The notes: generated by a model from the sequence alone, not told the origin. DNA of 64,000 nucleotides from Polytrichum commune (GCA_950295325.1 OX485804.1:50902001-50966000); one strand, 5' to 3'. Counted from the stretch's first letter, positions 1 to 12,841 are shown. Made by a program: numbers and translations.

Positions 1-231
1 ATTAAAGATTTACATTGTTGCATCTACTGTCACTTACCAAGTATTTTTTCATCCAAATTTCAATCATCCATGACAATATTTCATCACAAGTTGCTAACAA
101 GAGAAGGTAGGATTTTGGCCAATGGATGAACTCATCCATCACCCATGACAATATTTTTTCACTTATTCATAAGAATTGTCATCTAAAAAGTTAACATAGT
201 GACATAAACTACACTAAATATATTTAGTATA
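1..231 (+). mobile_element. Family A TIR element, 5' end cut by window
   Basis: This is the right part of a small non-coding element that recurs in full at 20123-20482 and 34440-34836. The shared body has the phrases TCACTTACCAAGT and CATGACAATATTTCATCAC. It ends in ACACTAAATATATTTAGTATA, a decayed form of the family terminus. There is no coding capacity. The left end lies outside the window. Confidence 0.7.
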
Positions 232-1017
232 GGTCGGCGACATTTTATCTTACCGTTGACCATTTTAGAGACATGACACAATCAATCTTGGTATTAAACA
301 TGGTTTTTAATAATCCATGTAGAATTTGTTAGTGATGTCGTCCACTTATACAACATTCAATGATGAAAGAATTCCCCTATAACACCAAATTGAGAAGTAG
401 GGAATCTCTTATCCTAGAGCCTAAATCAACACCTTCCTCAACTCCAATTTCAAAGATCACAAATTCTTTGGTCATGATTCGCATTTGCTGACTTGCTTAA
501 TCTTTTAATGCTCGAATCCATCGGCTAGATGATTCCATAGGGCTTGAGGTGTCCACATTAGCCTCACCTACCTTATAAGAAGAAGTTTGGTTGTCTTTGT
601 ATGTCTCTCTCCAATTTTCAAACAATCAGACAATTGGAGACAACAAAAAACATATTTTCTCTATCATGTAGCTATTTTGTGATAGAGATTTCTAGAAAAA
701 TTGTGGAGTCTCTACATTAGTTGTCTTCCACTTCATGACCATAAAATATATGAATAAGAATAAGAATCTCCTATTGTAGTATATTCTATATTCATATAGT
801 GGAAAATGACATAAGAAAATGTGATCTCTATAATGTTTGCGTTAGCACAGCTTGTTATCGTCCAAAGCAACACAATCTATCTTGCATACCTAAGGTTGTT
901 GCAGTGAAGGCAACCACACGTATTTGAACAGTTTAGTGATTGGGTACTTAGATTGTTCTAAATGTCATGCCGATTATCTCATTGGATCCAGAATTCTAAG
1001 TGGTTAAGTAAGCCACG

Positions 1018-1018
<1 letters not shown>
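232..1018. other. Intergenic, nothing recognised
   Basis: AT-rich sequence without a convincing open frame, RNA gene or repeat boundary that I can see. Confidence 0.5.
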
Positions 1019-1058
<40 letters not shown>

Positions 1059-1069
1059 TATATATAAAA
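1019..1069. repeat. (TA)n microsatellite
   Basis: An uninterrupted run of TA dinucleotides is followed by a slightly impure TATAAATATATATA tail and an adjacent TTAATTAATTAATTAA run. It is a simple repeat and is likely to vary in length. Confidence 0.9.
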
Positions 1070-1685
1070 TTAATTAATTAATTAATGTTTTGAATGTTTT
1101 GTTTTTCCTTATGAAATTTCAAAGTGAAAAGTACCCATGATGCATTGTGGTCATGTAGGGGCATCTATTTGTGCTACCTATCTTGGTCATGCCCCACCAT
1201 TCACATGGGTTGAAGTGCTTCTCAAATAAGTTATTATGATTCTTGCCTAGCTCCTCATGATTGTGAGAATGTGGGACCACAAGTGCATGCCACACTTGCT
1301 TTCAATACCTTATATAGAGTTTGATGAAGTGTAAAATTGGCAATTCCATGGCCTTTCATATGTTGGAGTCTTCACTCATTTATTTATGCCATGAACAAAT
1401 CGTGTGTGCACATAAGTCATGCTATGTATCACTTGATTCATTTTTGTTTTCTTTTACCATTTACCATATTCTTTGTGTCCACTATACTCTTTGTTTCAAG
1501 TGTCCACAATGGGTCGCAAACCAAAATAGGTGCAACTTACTTTAGTTGTATAATGAAACATATGTGCATCCTTGTATCCACATTAAGGGCCTCCCTCACT
1601 TGGCTCTAAGTCAGGCCCCTAAAGTGCCCTTAAGTGCTTGCCAAAGCTACCCAGTTGTTCTCGTGGTGGTAACAAGACCTAGGGA

Positions 1686-2073
1686 TTTAGTGTGAGTTTC
1701 CATGTAAACCACTGGCCCACCATATTCTAGTGGGAATAAGGACAAACTCACCCAAATGTGGATGGAATTTGCTGGGGTAGGGTTTGTATGCGCCAACTAG
1801 CTACTCTCATCTTCTCCAATCTAGGCCCACATACTAACCTCCTACTCCTAAATCCGGTTTTTAATTATTTGATTACCAACACTTGTAGTTTACAAAGTGC
1901 TTTAGTGGGCGCATGGAAGTCTAGCGGCCCGCGTCCAAGGCCCTCCACATTCTAGTAGGCCACAATAATGTGGCTGGCTAGCACCTTGTGCTTATGTACA
2001 TGCCAACACCTCCAACCCACTATTATCTAGAATCTAGTGTCCAAGTGGCCTGCATGGAAACTCAACGTTAGAC
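1686..2073 (+). mobile_element. Family D TIR element, copy 1
   Basis: The element starts with a variant of AGGGTGAGTTTCCATGTAGG and ends with its reverse complement (GGCCTGCATGGAAACTCA). It shares its inner sequence with the copies at 29105-29505 and 49831-50198, including GGTGGGGTAGGGTTTGTA-like and CAACACCTCCAACCCACTA segments. It is about 390 bp long with no coding capacity. Small open frames inside it are incidental. Confidence 0.7.
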
Positions 2074-3310
2074 CAAATGCTTAGAACCTCCCACTCTTAG
2101 CTAGTATACCAGAAAGATAGTATGACCTAAACAAGGCCACATTTGATGATTGCCACTGGTTGTGGGATATATTAGTAAATTATGGCCATGAGGCCACATT
2201 AATTAAGACCAAGTTGTCAAGGATACAATCCTACTTCTTTAATATGACACGTTTGGGAGATGAGAAAACCGTCGTATTATTGAGGTGTCTCATATTCAAT
2301 TATATTACAAATCGGACCTCTTTGTCATAATAATGAGGTATTTCATGAAAACACACATAAGATATTTTTCCCATATACAAAATAAATATTTTTCAAATGT
2401 CTTTACAAATATGCAAATTTCTCTTATGAAATATATGTGGATTTGAAGAAGGAATCAATAGTCCACTATTGTTGCCACTTCAAACTAGCAACAAATATCT
2501 TATTGAGCTTCTCCGATATGGCATGCAATTTCATTACGTATAATGGGTTGTCCATAAAAATTGTAGCTAACAATTAAGCATCCACTAGTTTCACAAGTGG
2601 TGGACGTTTGTCATCAACTTCCAAAGAGTCCAAGGGCTTTGCATTTAGGCCAAAACTAGGTGGTTCTATAGTCTGTCATAAGACTTTCTAACAATATGCA
2701 AATCAAAGTATATGATAAATATTGAGTTCAAAGTGTTTGAAAATATACTCTGCACCTTGGTTTAGGGGAAATTATTGCAAAAGAGACAAAAGGCAATGAG
2801 TCTCTTTATTAGGTTTTGAGATAGAGAACCTAATTCTCATAGTCGCCATGTTTTAACATCATTATACATTAAAATCTCTTTTATCCACGTTTCATATGTG
2901 AAAATTACATAAATTTAATATTAACTATGTACTTATACATGTGTTGAACCCATCATGCATGCATTTATTACCTTTACAATATGGCAGGTTGGGGGTCCAG
3001 AAGTGTTGTAGTAACAATGTCATGGCCATATTATAGAGGTAGATTTTAATTACAAAGTTTAGTTTACAAAGTTTGTGTCATTATATCTAGGTTGTCATAT
3101 TATCGAGTGTTGTATTAAAGAGGTAGGATTGTCCTAAGCTAGACCTAATAGAGCCTCAGCAATGCGCCGCAAATCAACCCTGCAACAGTTGTTGCCTCTA
3201 TATCTTTGCCGACACCCCCCCCCCATCTTTAAATCCTCAGCCTACTCCAAAATACTTCTTCATCTATTTGTGATGATTTTTGGACCATTGAAGCGATCAC
3301 ATACCCAATA
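2074..3310. other. Intergenic, AT-rich, nothing recognised
   Basis: No open frame of note. A short poly-C run lies near 3212. No element boundary could be placed. Confidence 0.5.
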
Positions 3311-4054
3311 AGGTAGAGGGTGCTAAAACCATCACTCCACCCAAAAACCAAACACCTATAACGCCTTCCTATTGGTCAACACTACTACCTTGAGCCGTTC
3401 ATCATGGTGTAGGAGTGTCGGTTTTAGGTGTGCCACCTCATAGAAGCCTTCACTACCTCCATACATGGTAGGTAATGGGCTCCACTCTATCTTGGGTTGG
3501 TTTCAAGGTGGATTTAGGGTGGCTTGTCAATGCCTATTCTAGCCGGTCTATACACTTCTGGGACGGGGAGGGGGGAACGGTACTAACCATTCTATTCACA
3601 AAAGCCAAGGAGGTAGGCCCACAAAGCACAAAGGGGGTTGGATCCCATGATGCAAGGGGTTCGGTGCCCGGGATGCAAGATGATGGTTTTGCAAGGGAAC
3701 CGGGTGAGATCATGGAGGTGGCCATGTGGCTTTGCGCACCATTACTACAGTAGTTGGACTTTGATCTAGCTTGGATCTAGTACCCGACTATGTTGTGTTG
3801 GTTCTAGGCAACGAAGGTGGGATCCTCATCATATGCATATGATGCACGGGACGTATGGATTGGCTTAAGGAAGCTAGTGGTTTTGACTTTGAATATCCAT
3901 CAAATATTCAATTGAGGCTAAAAACACCTTTCCTTAGTTTATACCTCTATTCAGCCCAAAGGCTAATATGAGAATATACATATATACATATCGACCACAT
4001 AGCCATATGTATGTGCACTAGCTTAAAGTATTGGTTTACTCACCCTCTACCTTA
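3311..4054 (+). mobile_element. Family C TIR element, copy 1
   Basis: The termini are TAAGGTAGAGGGTGC on the left and GCACCCTCTACCTTA-like on the right (here CACCCTCTACCTTA). The body (cattle of short phrases about 'GGATGCAAGATGATGG' and 'CATATGATGCACGGG' type) is shared, in opposite internal orientation, with 5473-6170 and 37919-38870. The length is about 745 bp. The 92-aa and 63-aa open frames inside lie in this repeat and are not supported as genes. A TWA-type target site is possible because TAA and TTA sit at the ends. Confidence 0.65.
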
Positions 4055-5472
4055 GTTGTGGCTGTCTTCGAATCCACACAACAATTCGGCACCTTGTTCA
4101 ATGTCTGCACCGGCCTCTTCACATTATTGCTGGCCATGCTTTCTGATTCCAAACATGTCCATCTGCCTCAGTCATGAAGGTTGAAAGGCTTCGTCACAAA
4201 CACCGAATACCAAAATATAACCACCTGCCTCTACACCCATGAAATTCCTATTGTCTTTGATACTTCTTTGCAGTGTGGGTGTGACATGCCACCTGCCCTC
4301 CAGATTGAAGTCTGTTGTCCACACGTCAGGAATTGTTGTGTTTTTGGGTTGAAAGAGGCATAAACCCTCATACTAGGTAGAAATACCATAACCCGTGAAA
4401 ATAAGGTGATTCGCATTGAAGATCTAGTCTGACAATCATGAGATAATTTTCTAAGATAGACGAGAAGCATTCATGAAGAATGCAAGTTGTTTCATATTTT
4501 TCTGTCCTATACAAAAAATGCTATAATTTTTCAAAGTGGAAAGTTGTCCAAACCCCTACTCGTTCACTAGATTCTCCCTACACCGAACATGGTAATCTGC
4601 ATTTCCATACAGAACATCGCCTAAACCGGTTACCCCATGAGTACATTAACACTTGACTCCCATTGGCTACACTAAGTGCACACGCATTGAAGTTGTTGCC
4701 GAGCCATGATCGGTTTTAGAAATGGTACTTCACCATTATAACAGCGGTCTAGTGCACGGCTAGAGGGTGGTTAACGGGTTTTGGTATTTCTACCTTACAA
4801 CACGGTTTGCCGTGTTAAACATTTGGATAACGGGCTTGCATTCATACCGGTACCTTGTACAGGCGTTTATTTTTCCTTTGTTTTTGGGTTGCCCTCAAAA
4901 CACATTTTATGAACCTCATGCTTGGTTCGCGGCCTCTTCACTCAATTTCCAGCACAAAGAGGGGATAAACACATGAAATGGGCTACTCTTCGGGTGTCAT
5001 ACAAACAGCTCAAACAGGAAGCTCAAGAGCATTTTGGTGGTGGCTCAGAAATTTGTGTTGATCCACACAACCGTAACTGTGGATTTATGTGGAAACCCGC
5101 TGTTTCTAAGTCCCAATCTGAAGCACTGTGTGAGTCACACATGACACTCTGGTTAGCAGGAAGTATGGGTCGGGCATATGAGTCATTGAGGAAGTTAGAA
5201 GTTCACCATACGCATGCTATGACACTTAACCTTGAAGTCTTTCAATATCAACTGAAAATCCACACTTGAGGTCCTCGTCATATAATGACTCGGTCATGTA
5301 ATCTAAAGGGCTGGTTCACATGGGTCCCAAGTCCCAACGTGGAGGCAAAGTCCCTACTTGTGAGCCTCGAGTCATCACTAGAATATGGATAATTATCATT
5401 AAATCTTGATTATTTTATGCAAAAATATTCGTGGGACTTGAGTTGAGAGTTGGGACTCATTCGTGGTGGCAT
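4055..5472. other. Intergenic with one unrecognised open frame
   Basis: A 115-aa frame on the + strand (4922-5269) is the longest here and reads as reasonably balanced protein, but I recognise no domain and see no splice context. It could be a relic of a transposon gene or chance. Nothing else is supported. Confidence 0.4.
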
Positions 5473-6170
5473 TAAGGTAGAGGATGCTAAGTTTCCAACA
5501 GTTCAAGCTAATAATGAACATACATATGGCTATGTGGTTGATATATATATATATATTCATATTAGCCTTTGGGCTAAACATAGGTATCAAGAAAAAAAAA
5601 TTAGTCTCAATTGAATATTTGATGAATATTCAAAGTCAAAACTACTAGCCTCCTTAAACCAATCCATAGGCCCCGTGTATGGCAACCTCGCATATGATGA
5701 GGACCCCCACCTTCATTGCCTAGAACCAACACAACATGGTTGGGTACTAGACCCAACCTATATCAAAGCCCAAGTAGTAATGGTACGCAAAGCCACAAGG
5801 CTACCTCCATGATCCCACCCAGTTCACTTGCAAAACCATCGCCTTGCATCCCGGGAAATGACCCTTTTGTGCTTTGTGGGCCTACCTCCTTGGCGTTGTG
5901 AATAGAATGGCTAGAATAGGCATTGACAAGCCACCCTAATCCCACCTTGAACCAACCCGAGATAGAGTGAAACCCGTTACCTGCCATACATGAAGGTAGT
6001 GGAGGCTGCTATGAGGTGGCACCACTAATGACACCTAAAACCGATAGTCCGTGGGCCCAAACACTCCTACACCGCTAGATACAGTTCAAGGTTGTAGAGT
6101 GTTGACAATTGGGAGGCGTTCATAGGTGTTGGTTTTGGATGGGGTGTTGGTTTTAGCACCCTCTACCTTA
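5473..6170 (-). mobile_element. Family C TIR element, copy 2
   Basis: The left terminus is TAAGGTAGAGGATGC and the right terminus is GCACCCTCTACCTTA. The interior matches copy 1 in the opposite direction. Its sequence GAAGGTAGTGGAGGCTGC (about 5991-6008) is the uninterrupted version of the site where a family B element has inserted in copy 3 (see 38511-38718). Confidence 0.7.
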
Positions 6171-6239
6171 CATGATCCCAATGAGCGGTTAAATGGACCT
6201 TGGTCACCTATGGATGCCTCGACCTTAGGGGCACTTTAT

Positions 6240-6760
6240 ATTAGGGCCCATTTGGAGTTGAGCCCACTTGGACTTGAAGTAGGCCTTAACTTTAGCCCTA
6301 CTTTACAAAGTGGACCGTAGAGTGGGCCTTGCAATATAAAGTCCATAGGCCCACTTGTAGGGCCCAAATTGGAAATTCTACTTTAAAGTGGGCCTTCCAA
6401 ATGGGCCTAGGGACTTTATATTATAAGGCCCAATCCACGGCCCACTTGGGCTTAAATGAATTACGCCCTTGCTTGAACTAAAGTCATAAAGTCATAAAGT
6501 CATAAATGACTATATGACGGAAGTTGGGTGAAGTGGGCCGAAGGTGCGAAGTGGGTCTCCATAAACCCTCGACCCAATTTTTTGGCATCGGCCCATTTCT
6601 TTCCCTCCAAAGTGTCGCCATGTCACCCGCCATGTAAGCTTTAGGAGAAGTGGGCCGATTCTCAATTTAAAGCCCTTGGACCCATATTAGGGCCCATTTG
6701 GGCAATCTAAGCACTCTCATTGGATGATGCCTAGGGTTTGGAAATGGGCCCTACTATAAA
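6240..6760. promoter_or_regulatory. Dense TGGGCC/GGCCCA cluster upstream of SAE1
   Basis: About fifteen copies of TGGGCC, GGGCCC or GGCCCA fall within roughly 520 bp, ending about 280 bp before the SAE1 start codon. In plants TGGGCY ('site II') motifs are bound by TCP factors and are common in promoters of housekeeping genes. A triple AAAGTCATA-type repeat lies at about 6479-6506. The density is far above the surrounding sequence. Whether it is a true enhancer or repeat-derived cannot be told from sequence alone. Confidence 0.5.
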
Positions 6761-6789
6761 GTGCCCCTTATATACCGGTCCAACATTGG

Positions 6790-6801
6790 TATATAATATA
6801 C
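6790..6801 (+). promoter_or_regulatory. Candidate TATA box for SAE1
   Basis: TATATAATATAC lies about 240 bp before the SAE1 ATG. A second TATATA lies at 6770-6775. With the usual 25-35-bp spacing, transcription would start near 6825. That gives a 5' leader of about 210 nt and leaves out the upstream ATG at 6811. Confidence 0.4.
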
Positions 6802-7037
6802 ACTTCTGCCGTGTACGGTGGCGTATTCCGTGTCGGAATGGACGTGAGTGACGATCGATTCCTTCCATCGTCAGAATCGGCGTCCGCTTTCCTTTCGTTG
6901 GAGGCCTCGAGGGATCCAACGGAACCTCGCTTTGGTAGTCGACTCAGAGCAATGCAATGTCGCGGACTTGGTGATGTTTTAGTCGCAGTTTCCGAATTTA
7001 TCTTTGCCAAAACAGAGCAGAGCAGAGCAGAGTAGAG

Positions 7038-10000
7038 ATGGATCCACCACCGACAGAGCTCTTAACGGAGCAGGAAGCCGCGGTTTACGATCGCCAAATT
7101 CGAGTGTGGGGTGTCGACGCTCAAAGAAAGTAAGTGTACGTTTGTTCATGTTTTAATGAATGATGTGGTAGAATGGAAGAGGAGGTTCGGAATATTATTT
7201 TGATTGTTGGGTTTGTTATGGTTGTTGAGGTTCCAGGCTGAGCAGAGCCCGCGTTCTGGTGGTCAATGTCACCGGCGTCATTGCAGAGGTAAAATCTTAA
7301 GGAAATTTTGAATTCTTTTGAGAAATGATGCTTTGGACTGTTTTTTGAGACACAAAACTGTTCGGAAAATGTAAGGTTTTAGGTGCTTCGGAGGTGAGTG
7401 TCAATTGAAGTGTTGCGGAGGCAATTTTCCATCCGGCTCTTGGAACTGGAGTTGTGGGTAGCTCATATTTAAAGTGGTTTGTAATAATGTACCCATAACG
7501 AAGTATGACCGAATTGTTCTAGTTGATATATTGGAGGACTCAAGCCCTCGGTATGGTTCTCGGGGGCGGTTTTTTGTTCTCGCAGAACTGGAAACCAATA
7601 TTTTGGGGCTGATTTGAGGGTTCAGGGTAAAACGAGAGAAAGATTGGTAGACGTTGTTTGGGACCCAGTACTAAACTGTAGGGTATTGGGAACTTTGGAG
7701 ACGAGTGTTGAAATGTTGTTGATGCAAGTTTTCATTAAAAAGTAGTGTGTAATGTACTCATAAGGAAGGAGAACTCAATTCTTTCTGGTGTCATATCGGA
7801 GGACTAAAACCCTTGTTATTGTCCTTGAGGGCGGTTCTTTTCTTGTAGAACTGGAAACCAGTTTTGGATAGTTGAGGGAAAAATTTGAGTACTGTTGTTT
7901 GGTACTGTTTTGAGACTCAGTACTAAACTGTAGGGTTTTGGGGACTTCGTAGACGAGTGTTAAAATGTTGGTTGATGCAAATAAATAAATATTTTTATTT
8001 AAATGAAAAAGTAGTCTATAATGTGTCCATTTGGAGGACTAAAACCCTTGTTATGGTTCTTGTGGGCCGTTTTCCGCTCTTGCAGAACTGGAAACCAATT
8101 TCTGAGGGTTGAGGGTAAAATTTGAGGGATTTTGATTGAGACTCTTTTTAAGACCCTTATGAAACAGCAGAGTGTTTTGGGTGCTTTGGAGATGAGTGTT
8201 TAAACATTGCTGATGTTCCTGTACTAGAGTTGTGGGTAGCTCATTTGAGCATATCCCGACGAATTTCTCTGTGACGTACCCATAAGGAAGGATGACTTAA
8301 TATTCTGGTGTATTGGAAGGCGAAAAGCCTTCATTGTGGTCCTTCAGGGCGGGTTTCTGTTCTTGCAGAACTGGAAACCAAGGGCCTGATTTGCTTTTTG
8401 CCAATGCAGACATGCAAGAACATAGTTCTGGCCGGCATTGGCAGCCTCACACTGATTGATGACAGTCCAATGACGTTGGAAGCGTCAGCTGCCAATTTTC
8501 TAATCCACTTTGACGAGTTTGAGGGCCAAGGAATCACGATCGCGGAAGCATGTGCTGCATCTTTGCGTGATTACAATCCCATGGTCCGGGTTTCAGCTGA
8601 GCCAGGTTGGCAATTCTTGGTCTACCAATGTTATCTTCCCATCGTAACCTTGCCATATCTTTAAACCAGTCTGTGAGTTTTAAACCTTCTGTAAACTGTT
8701 TGCACAGAATTTTCAAACCTGAGGTTGGAGATGGGTTCTTGATTGTGGGTTATAAAAAAATTAATTGGAGTTTGTCTGGTGTATGAATAATTCTGGGTTG
8801 CAGGGAGAATCTATGACAAGCCCGAGGAATTTTTCAAGGACTTTGATGCTGTTATCCTTGGACGTTCTTCCATCAGCCTGAGGGTAGGTTTTTTAAAAAT
8901 AAATAAATAATTATGTGTGTTTACATTTCTTGAAATTTCTCAATTGTCCAGTCATTTTAATGTCGTTTGCTTGATTTATTTGTAGTCCTCTCTTTGTTAC
9001 ATATCTTACATGTGGGTCTGGTGATTGTGGAACAGAGGCATGTGAATGAGGTGTGCAGAAAACAGCCTCACAGAATAGCATTTTATGCTGTGGACTGTCG
9101 AGGCACAATGGGGAGCCTTTTTGTGGACTTGATCACCCAGTCATTCACTTCAAAGGTATATTGAAAACCTCTGTAGTGCCATTACATTACGATTTGGAAC
9201 TAGAAGAATGCAATTGGCATCACCTTAATCTGGATGCAAGAGTCATTTAATCTTCTAACCTACGAGTAGTAGTGCACATTGGGTTCAAGTGAAAACACGA
9301 TTAGCTTCATATGCTAATGATCAATATGTTATGACCAATGTTGAACTGGTAAATAGGTGAATGCATGGGTACCAGTAGTGGTATCAAAGAACCTACCCGT
9401 GGATATCAAAATGGTTAGATCCAGTCAAATATTGATATTTGGTGGGTATGTAAAGGTGAAAGAATCTTTTTATACCAGAGTTGTTATTTGGGTCAATACC
9501 ATTCTAAACCATGTTGATACTGGAGCAACTTTACCAAGGTATGAAGATTCTTGCCTGGTATATAGACCTGAATGGAATCAAAAACACAAATACTGTCAAA
9601 TACCCATACTCTAAGGTATCAAAAAATATGAAATCCTCATTTTAGATACGGTATTGAGACAAAGATGATACCAGTTCAACACTGGTTATTACCATCTACA
9701 AGGGAACTGCAGAGTCGTGCAAGTATGAAGAGCAAATTTCGTTTTCTTATTAACAGGACAGTTTGGGTCTTGGTGCTTTTGTGACTCCTATGCTTCTCTT
9801 TGAGTCCCTCATCCTTTCTTCCCACTTCAACCCTCTTATATGTTTGCGACCAATATGTGATTTGTGACAATTGGACTGTTCTATGGACCTGGCATTTACT
9901 CATATTACATATGTGGGATGCATCCATAGAAAGCAGGAGACAACAAAGCTGTGCAGCAAGAATTAGTCTACCCTTCTCTCAAGGTGAATTGAACTGGACT

Positions 10001-11710
10001 CTCTTTCTCTTGAGATTATCATCAAGTATTTTTGGTTGTCGGCAACCACAGATTGTTCACTCATGTGGTTTGCAAACATAAGAAGAGAGGATATTGCCTA
10101 TGTTTGCCAATGTTAGCATAAATCCTAGAGTCTCTTTGCCTGCGGCTACTGCTTCAATCAAGAGGCGGGCCATCAAAAGTTGTCGCTTCTTGGAGCTCAC
10201 ACTGTTTCCCATTGTTCTTTTCCAGGAGGCATTGACTGTACGATGGGATAGCTTTCCAAAGAGAACAGTCAAACTCTTGTTTGCTATTAGATGTGAGTAT
10301 TCGACTGCAACCACGTGAAACACTGGATTCAATAAGAATGACCGACACTTTGGAGTTAAAATGATCCTTGCTCAGGATGTAGTATAAACAGCAATCTGTG
10401 ACTAATATTGGTCTGTTGAGTGGGGTCCTTAGTAAGATAATTTGTCTGAAATTTGTCAGAGGCTTAACTTTCCACACCCTGTGTCCTATTTCTAAGATGG
10501 GTTATCAGGTTATCTAAGAACTAGGTTCAATTTCCATTCTCTAAAGCATGTGCAACTTTGATCGTTAGAAATTCAAATTTTAATGGAAGTGACATGGAAA
10601 TGCTTGGAGGATCTTTAGGTTATTCTTCCTGTAATTTTGATGCAGGTATTGAGGATTTTGAACAAGCAGAAGGACGCCTGCCTGGACATGTCACCTCCCA
10701 AGACCTGCCAGCTCTTTTGGCATTCTGGCACAAGATGTGCGATTCTCAGGTCTAGAATCCTATTGCTCCTAAAAGAGAGATTTTTTTTTTGGATTTCTAC
10801 CGTATTTATGTAAACTACTTACATCACAATATTCTCCCTGATAGCCACACTCTTGTTTTTAGCTCAACTTCAATTCTGGTTCAAAGTTCATCACATGGTC
10901 ACTACCATACATTCAGGTCTGAATGGACACATCCCTGCCTAAATATTCACATGATGGCATGTGGAAATCATTCTAGCATTTAGTAAATAATTATTGCCTA
11001 ATCTGACCTGCACGTAGGATACTATGTACTCTATGCCTCTCCTCCCAACTTACCACAACCCTTAAAAGTCTCAACCTAAATTCCAAGTTTGAGAGTGGTT
11101 CATGGAAGGTGGCTCTTCAATGAAATCCCTGTAATAGATGTTGCTATAATTATGTCTACAAGTTCATGTTTGTATGTGTTTAGGATTGGCTGACATGGAG
11201 GTGGTGACTAAGTGCAGAAGGTGGCAGTAAATCTTGTTCCAGAGAAAATATTTCAAAGATTGCTTAGTGCAGGAGGCACAGAGCTGCCCCCTGTATGTGC
11301 TATCATGGGAGGCATTGTAGGACAGGTATTTCTTCTTCTGTCTGCCATTTGTTCATTCTTCTTGGTTCCTGCCTGACTCATGGAATTGTATAAAAGCCTG
11401 TCTCTTAGTAATAATCACCACATAAACACAATCTCCAGTGTCATGTCATGTCATTGTAGGTCATGTCATTGGTGCAAAGTCACCATGGAGGATACAATCA
11501 GCCTCGGCTGACACTTGATTTTGACCAACCAGACCTATAGTAAAACTGAATCAAGCAATTTTGAATGTATTTCTGACAAAATACATGTTGATGTCATTGC
11601 TGCAGGAGCTGATAAAAGCAATGTCATGTAAAGGAGAACCCTTAAAGAACTACTTCTTCTTTGATGCCGAGGATGGCAAGGGAGTCATAGAATGCGTCGC
11701 TCCTGTGTAA
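7038..11710 (+). CDS. SAE1: SUMO-activating enzyme subunit 1 (AOS1-like)
   Basis: This is the small subunit of the heterodimeric SUMO E1. With SAE2 it adenylates SUMO in the nucleus before thioester transfer. Exons: 7038-7129, 7237-7288, 8410-8605, 8804-8883, 9036-9155, 9930-9983, 10226-10292, 10646-10749, 11218-11325, 11606-11710. All introns are GT-AG, all phases join, and the total is 978 nt (325 aa), close to the about 320 aa of plant homologues. Visible family signatures are YDRQIRVWG (residues 17-25, with the E1 arginine), NIVLAGIGSLTLIDD (52-66, ThiF/E1 nucleotide-binding fold), RIAFYAVDCRG in exon 5, WDSFPKRTVKLLFAIR in exon 7 and FFFDAEDGKGVIE (308-320). As expected for SAE1, no catalytic-cysteine or UFD domain is present. 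The start is the first ATG in frame with the N-terminal motif. It follows an AGAGC repeat. Exon 9 could in principle begin earlier (AG at 11183), but that frame has a stop. The call rests on remembered homology. Confidence 0.95.
7371..8400 (+). repeat. Four-copy tandem repeat filling SAE1 intron 2
   Basis: The phrase GAACTGGAAACCA recurs at about 7585, 7848, 8085 and 8368, giving spacings of 263, 237 and 283 bp. Each copy also carries versions of CCCATAAGGAAGGA, GGACTAAAACCCTTGTTAT and GAGACTCAGTACTAAACTG. The copies are clearly diverged, so the array is old. It makes up almost all of the 1,121-bp intron. The other eight SAE1 introns (107-774 bp) show no such structure. Confidence 0.85.
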
Positions 11711-12404
11711 AAGAGAGTATTTTGTATGCAGCTTTCTCAGACCTGTAGTGGTCTTGTGTATCAATTAGAACAGTCAGGTGAAACTGATTGCTAACGAACA
11801 TTACATTCTACGTAGTTGCTGACAACATGGTATGATGCCATGAACATGTTAAACAATCCTGACTCCGCTTTTATTGGCTCTGCCCAAGAGCTGTTTTTTT
11901 CTCACCCATAAGTTTGTCCCCGAATGAATGTATGCAGAAGAATGCGGAAAGTAGATAAGTAATGTGGATGGAATTAAGTTAACTACAGACAACTACACTG
12001 ATTATCCCAATTGGTGAGGGAGGGCTAATAGTGCCTTTGGGAAATTGGTAAAGGTGATACTAAATTTCTTTACGCTATGAAATTAGTGCCACCAAAAGAT
12101 CTAGGAAGCAATGTTAATCCTGGCATTATTCATTGACAAGCATGTGTTTGCATGTGATGTTTTTAATCACTCTACAAGCACCTTAGAGCACACACTATTT
12201 TTCTTGAAATGTATGGTAAATGAGCATTTATTCATGAAATTAATATCATTCAGTTCAATTTTTCAACTCACTAATTTGAAAACTTAGCAAAATAGAGTGT
12301 GTTTTGGGAATTAGTATGACTCTCAGTAAATGAGATAATCAGTGCACTTGTAATCCATTTGTAGTTGTTTATAATAGTATTCTATCAACTGTGCTTTGAT
12401 ACAA
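11711..12404. other. SAE1 3' flank, nothing further recognised
   Basis: Probably contains the SAE1 3' UTR. No confident poly(A) signal or gene is called. Confidence 0.4.
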
Positions 12405-12841
12405 CAATGAATGAGGAGAACCGTCTGCTAGATGCAAATGAGCTGGGTTGAGTTTGAGAAATAGCCAGTTGAAATTCAAGACTTTAGGAAAATTACTGAT
12501 TGTTTTAGAGGAATCTGTAGAATATTCCTCGAATTAATAATGAAAACGGACTTGGAATCTGGACTTGGAAACGCTAGGATCTTGACTGATTATGCTGAAA
12601 GACCTCCCCAAACACTGTGATACACAATGAATGGGGAGAACCGACTGCTCATTACAGATGAACCGGTTGAGTTTGAGAAATAATCAGTTGATGTTCAAAA
12701 CTACATGAAAATTAACAGTCATTTAGACTAATCTATGGAAAACAACTCAAATTAATAAAGAAAAACCGAAAGACAACAACATGGAATCGGTTGGACTTGG
12801 AATTACTACAATTGTGACTGCTTATTCCCAAAAATCTCCCA
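12405..12841 (+). mobile_element. Family B element, two tandem copies
   Basis: Two head-to-tail diverged copies (about 12405-12616 and 12628-12841) each begin CAATGAATGRGGAGAACCG. They share GGTTGAGTTTGAGAAAT and end near AAATCTCCC/GACCTCCCC. They match the intact element at 38511-38718 and the array at 24714-25695. There is no coding capacity. Confidence 0.75.

Noticed and set aside
4922-5269. 115-aa open frame as a gene
   Set aside because: No recognised domain, promoter or splice context. It lies between two mobile elements.
6811-7035. 74-aa upstream open frame ending 3 nt before the SAE1 ATG, possible regulatory uORF
   Set aside because: The best TATA box (6790-6801) puts the transcription start downstream of its ATG, and the peptide end is just the AGAGC microsatellite read as protein.
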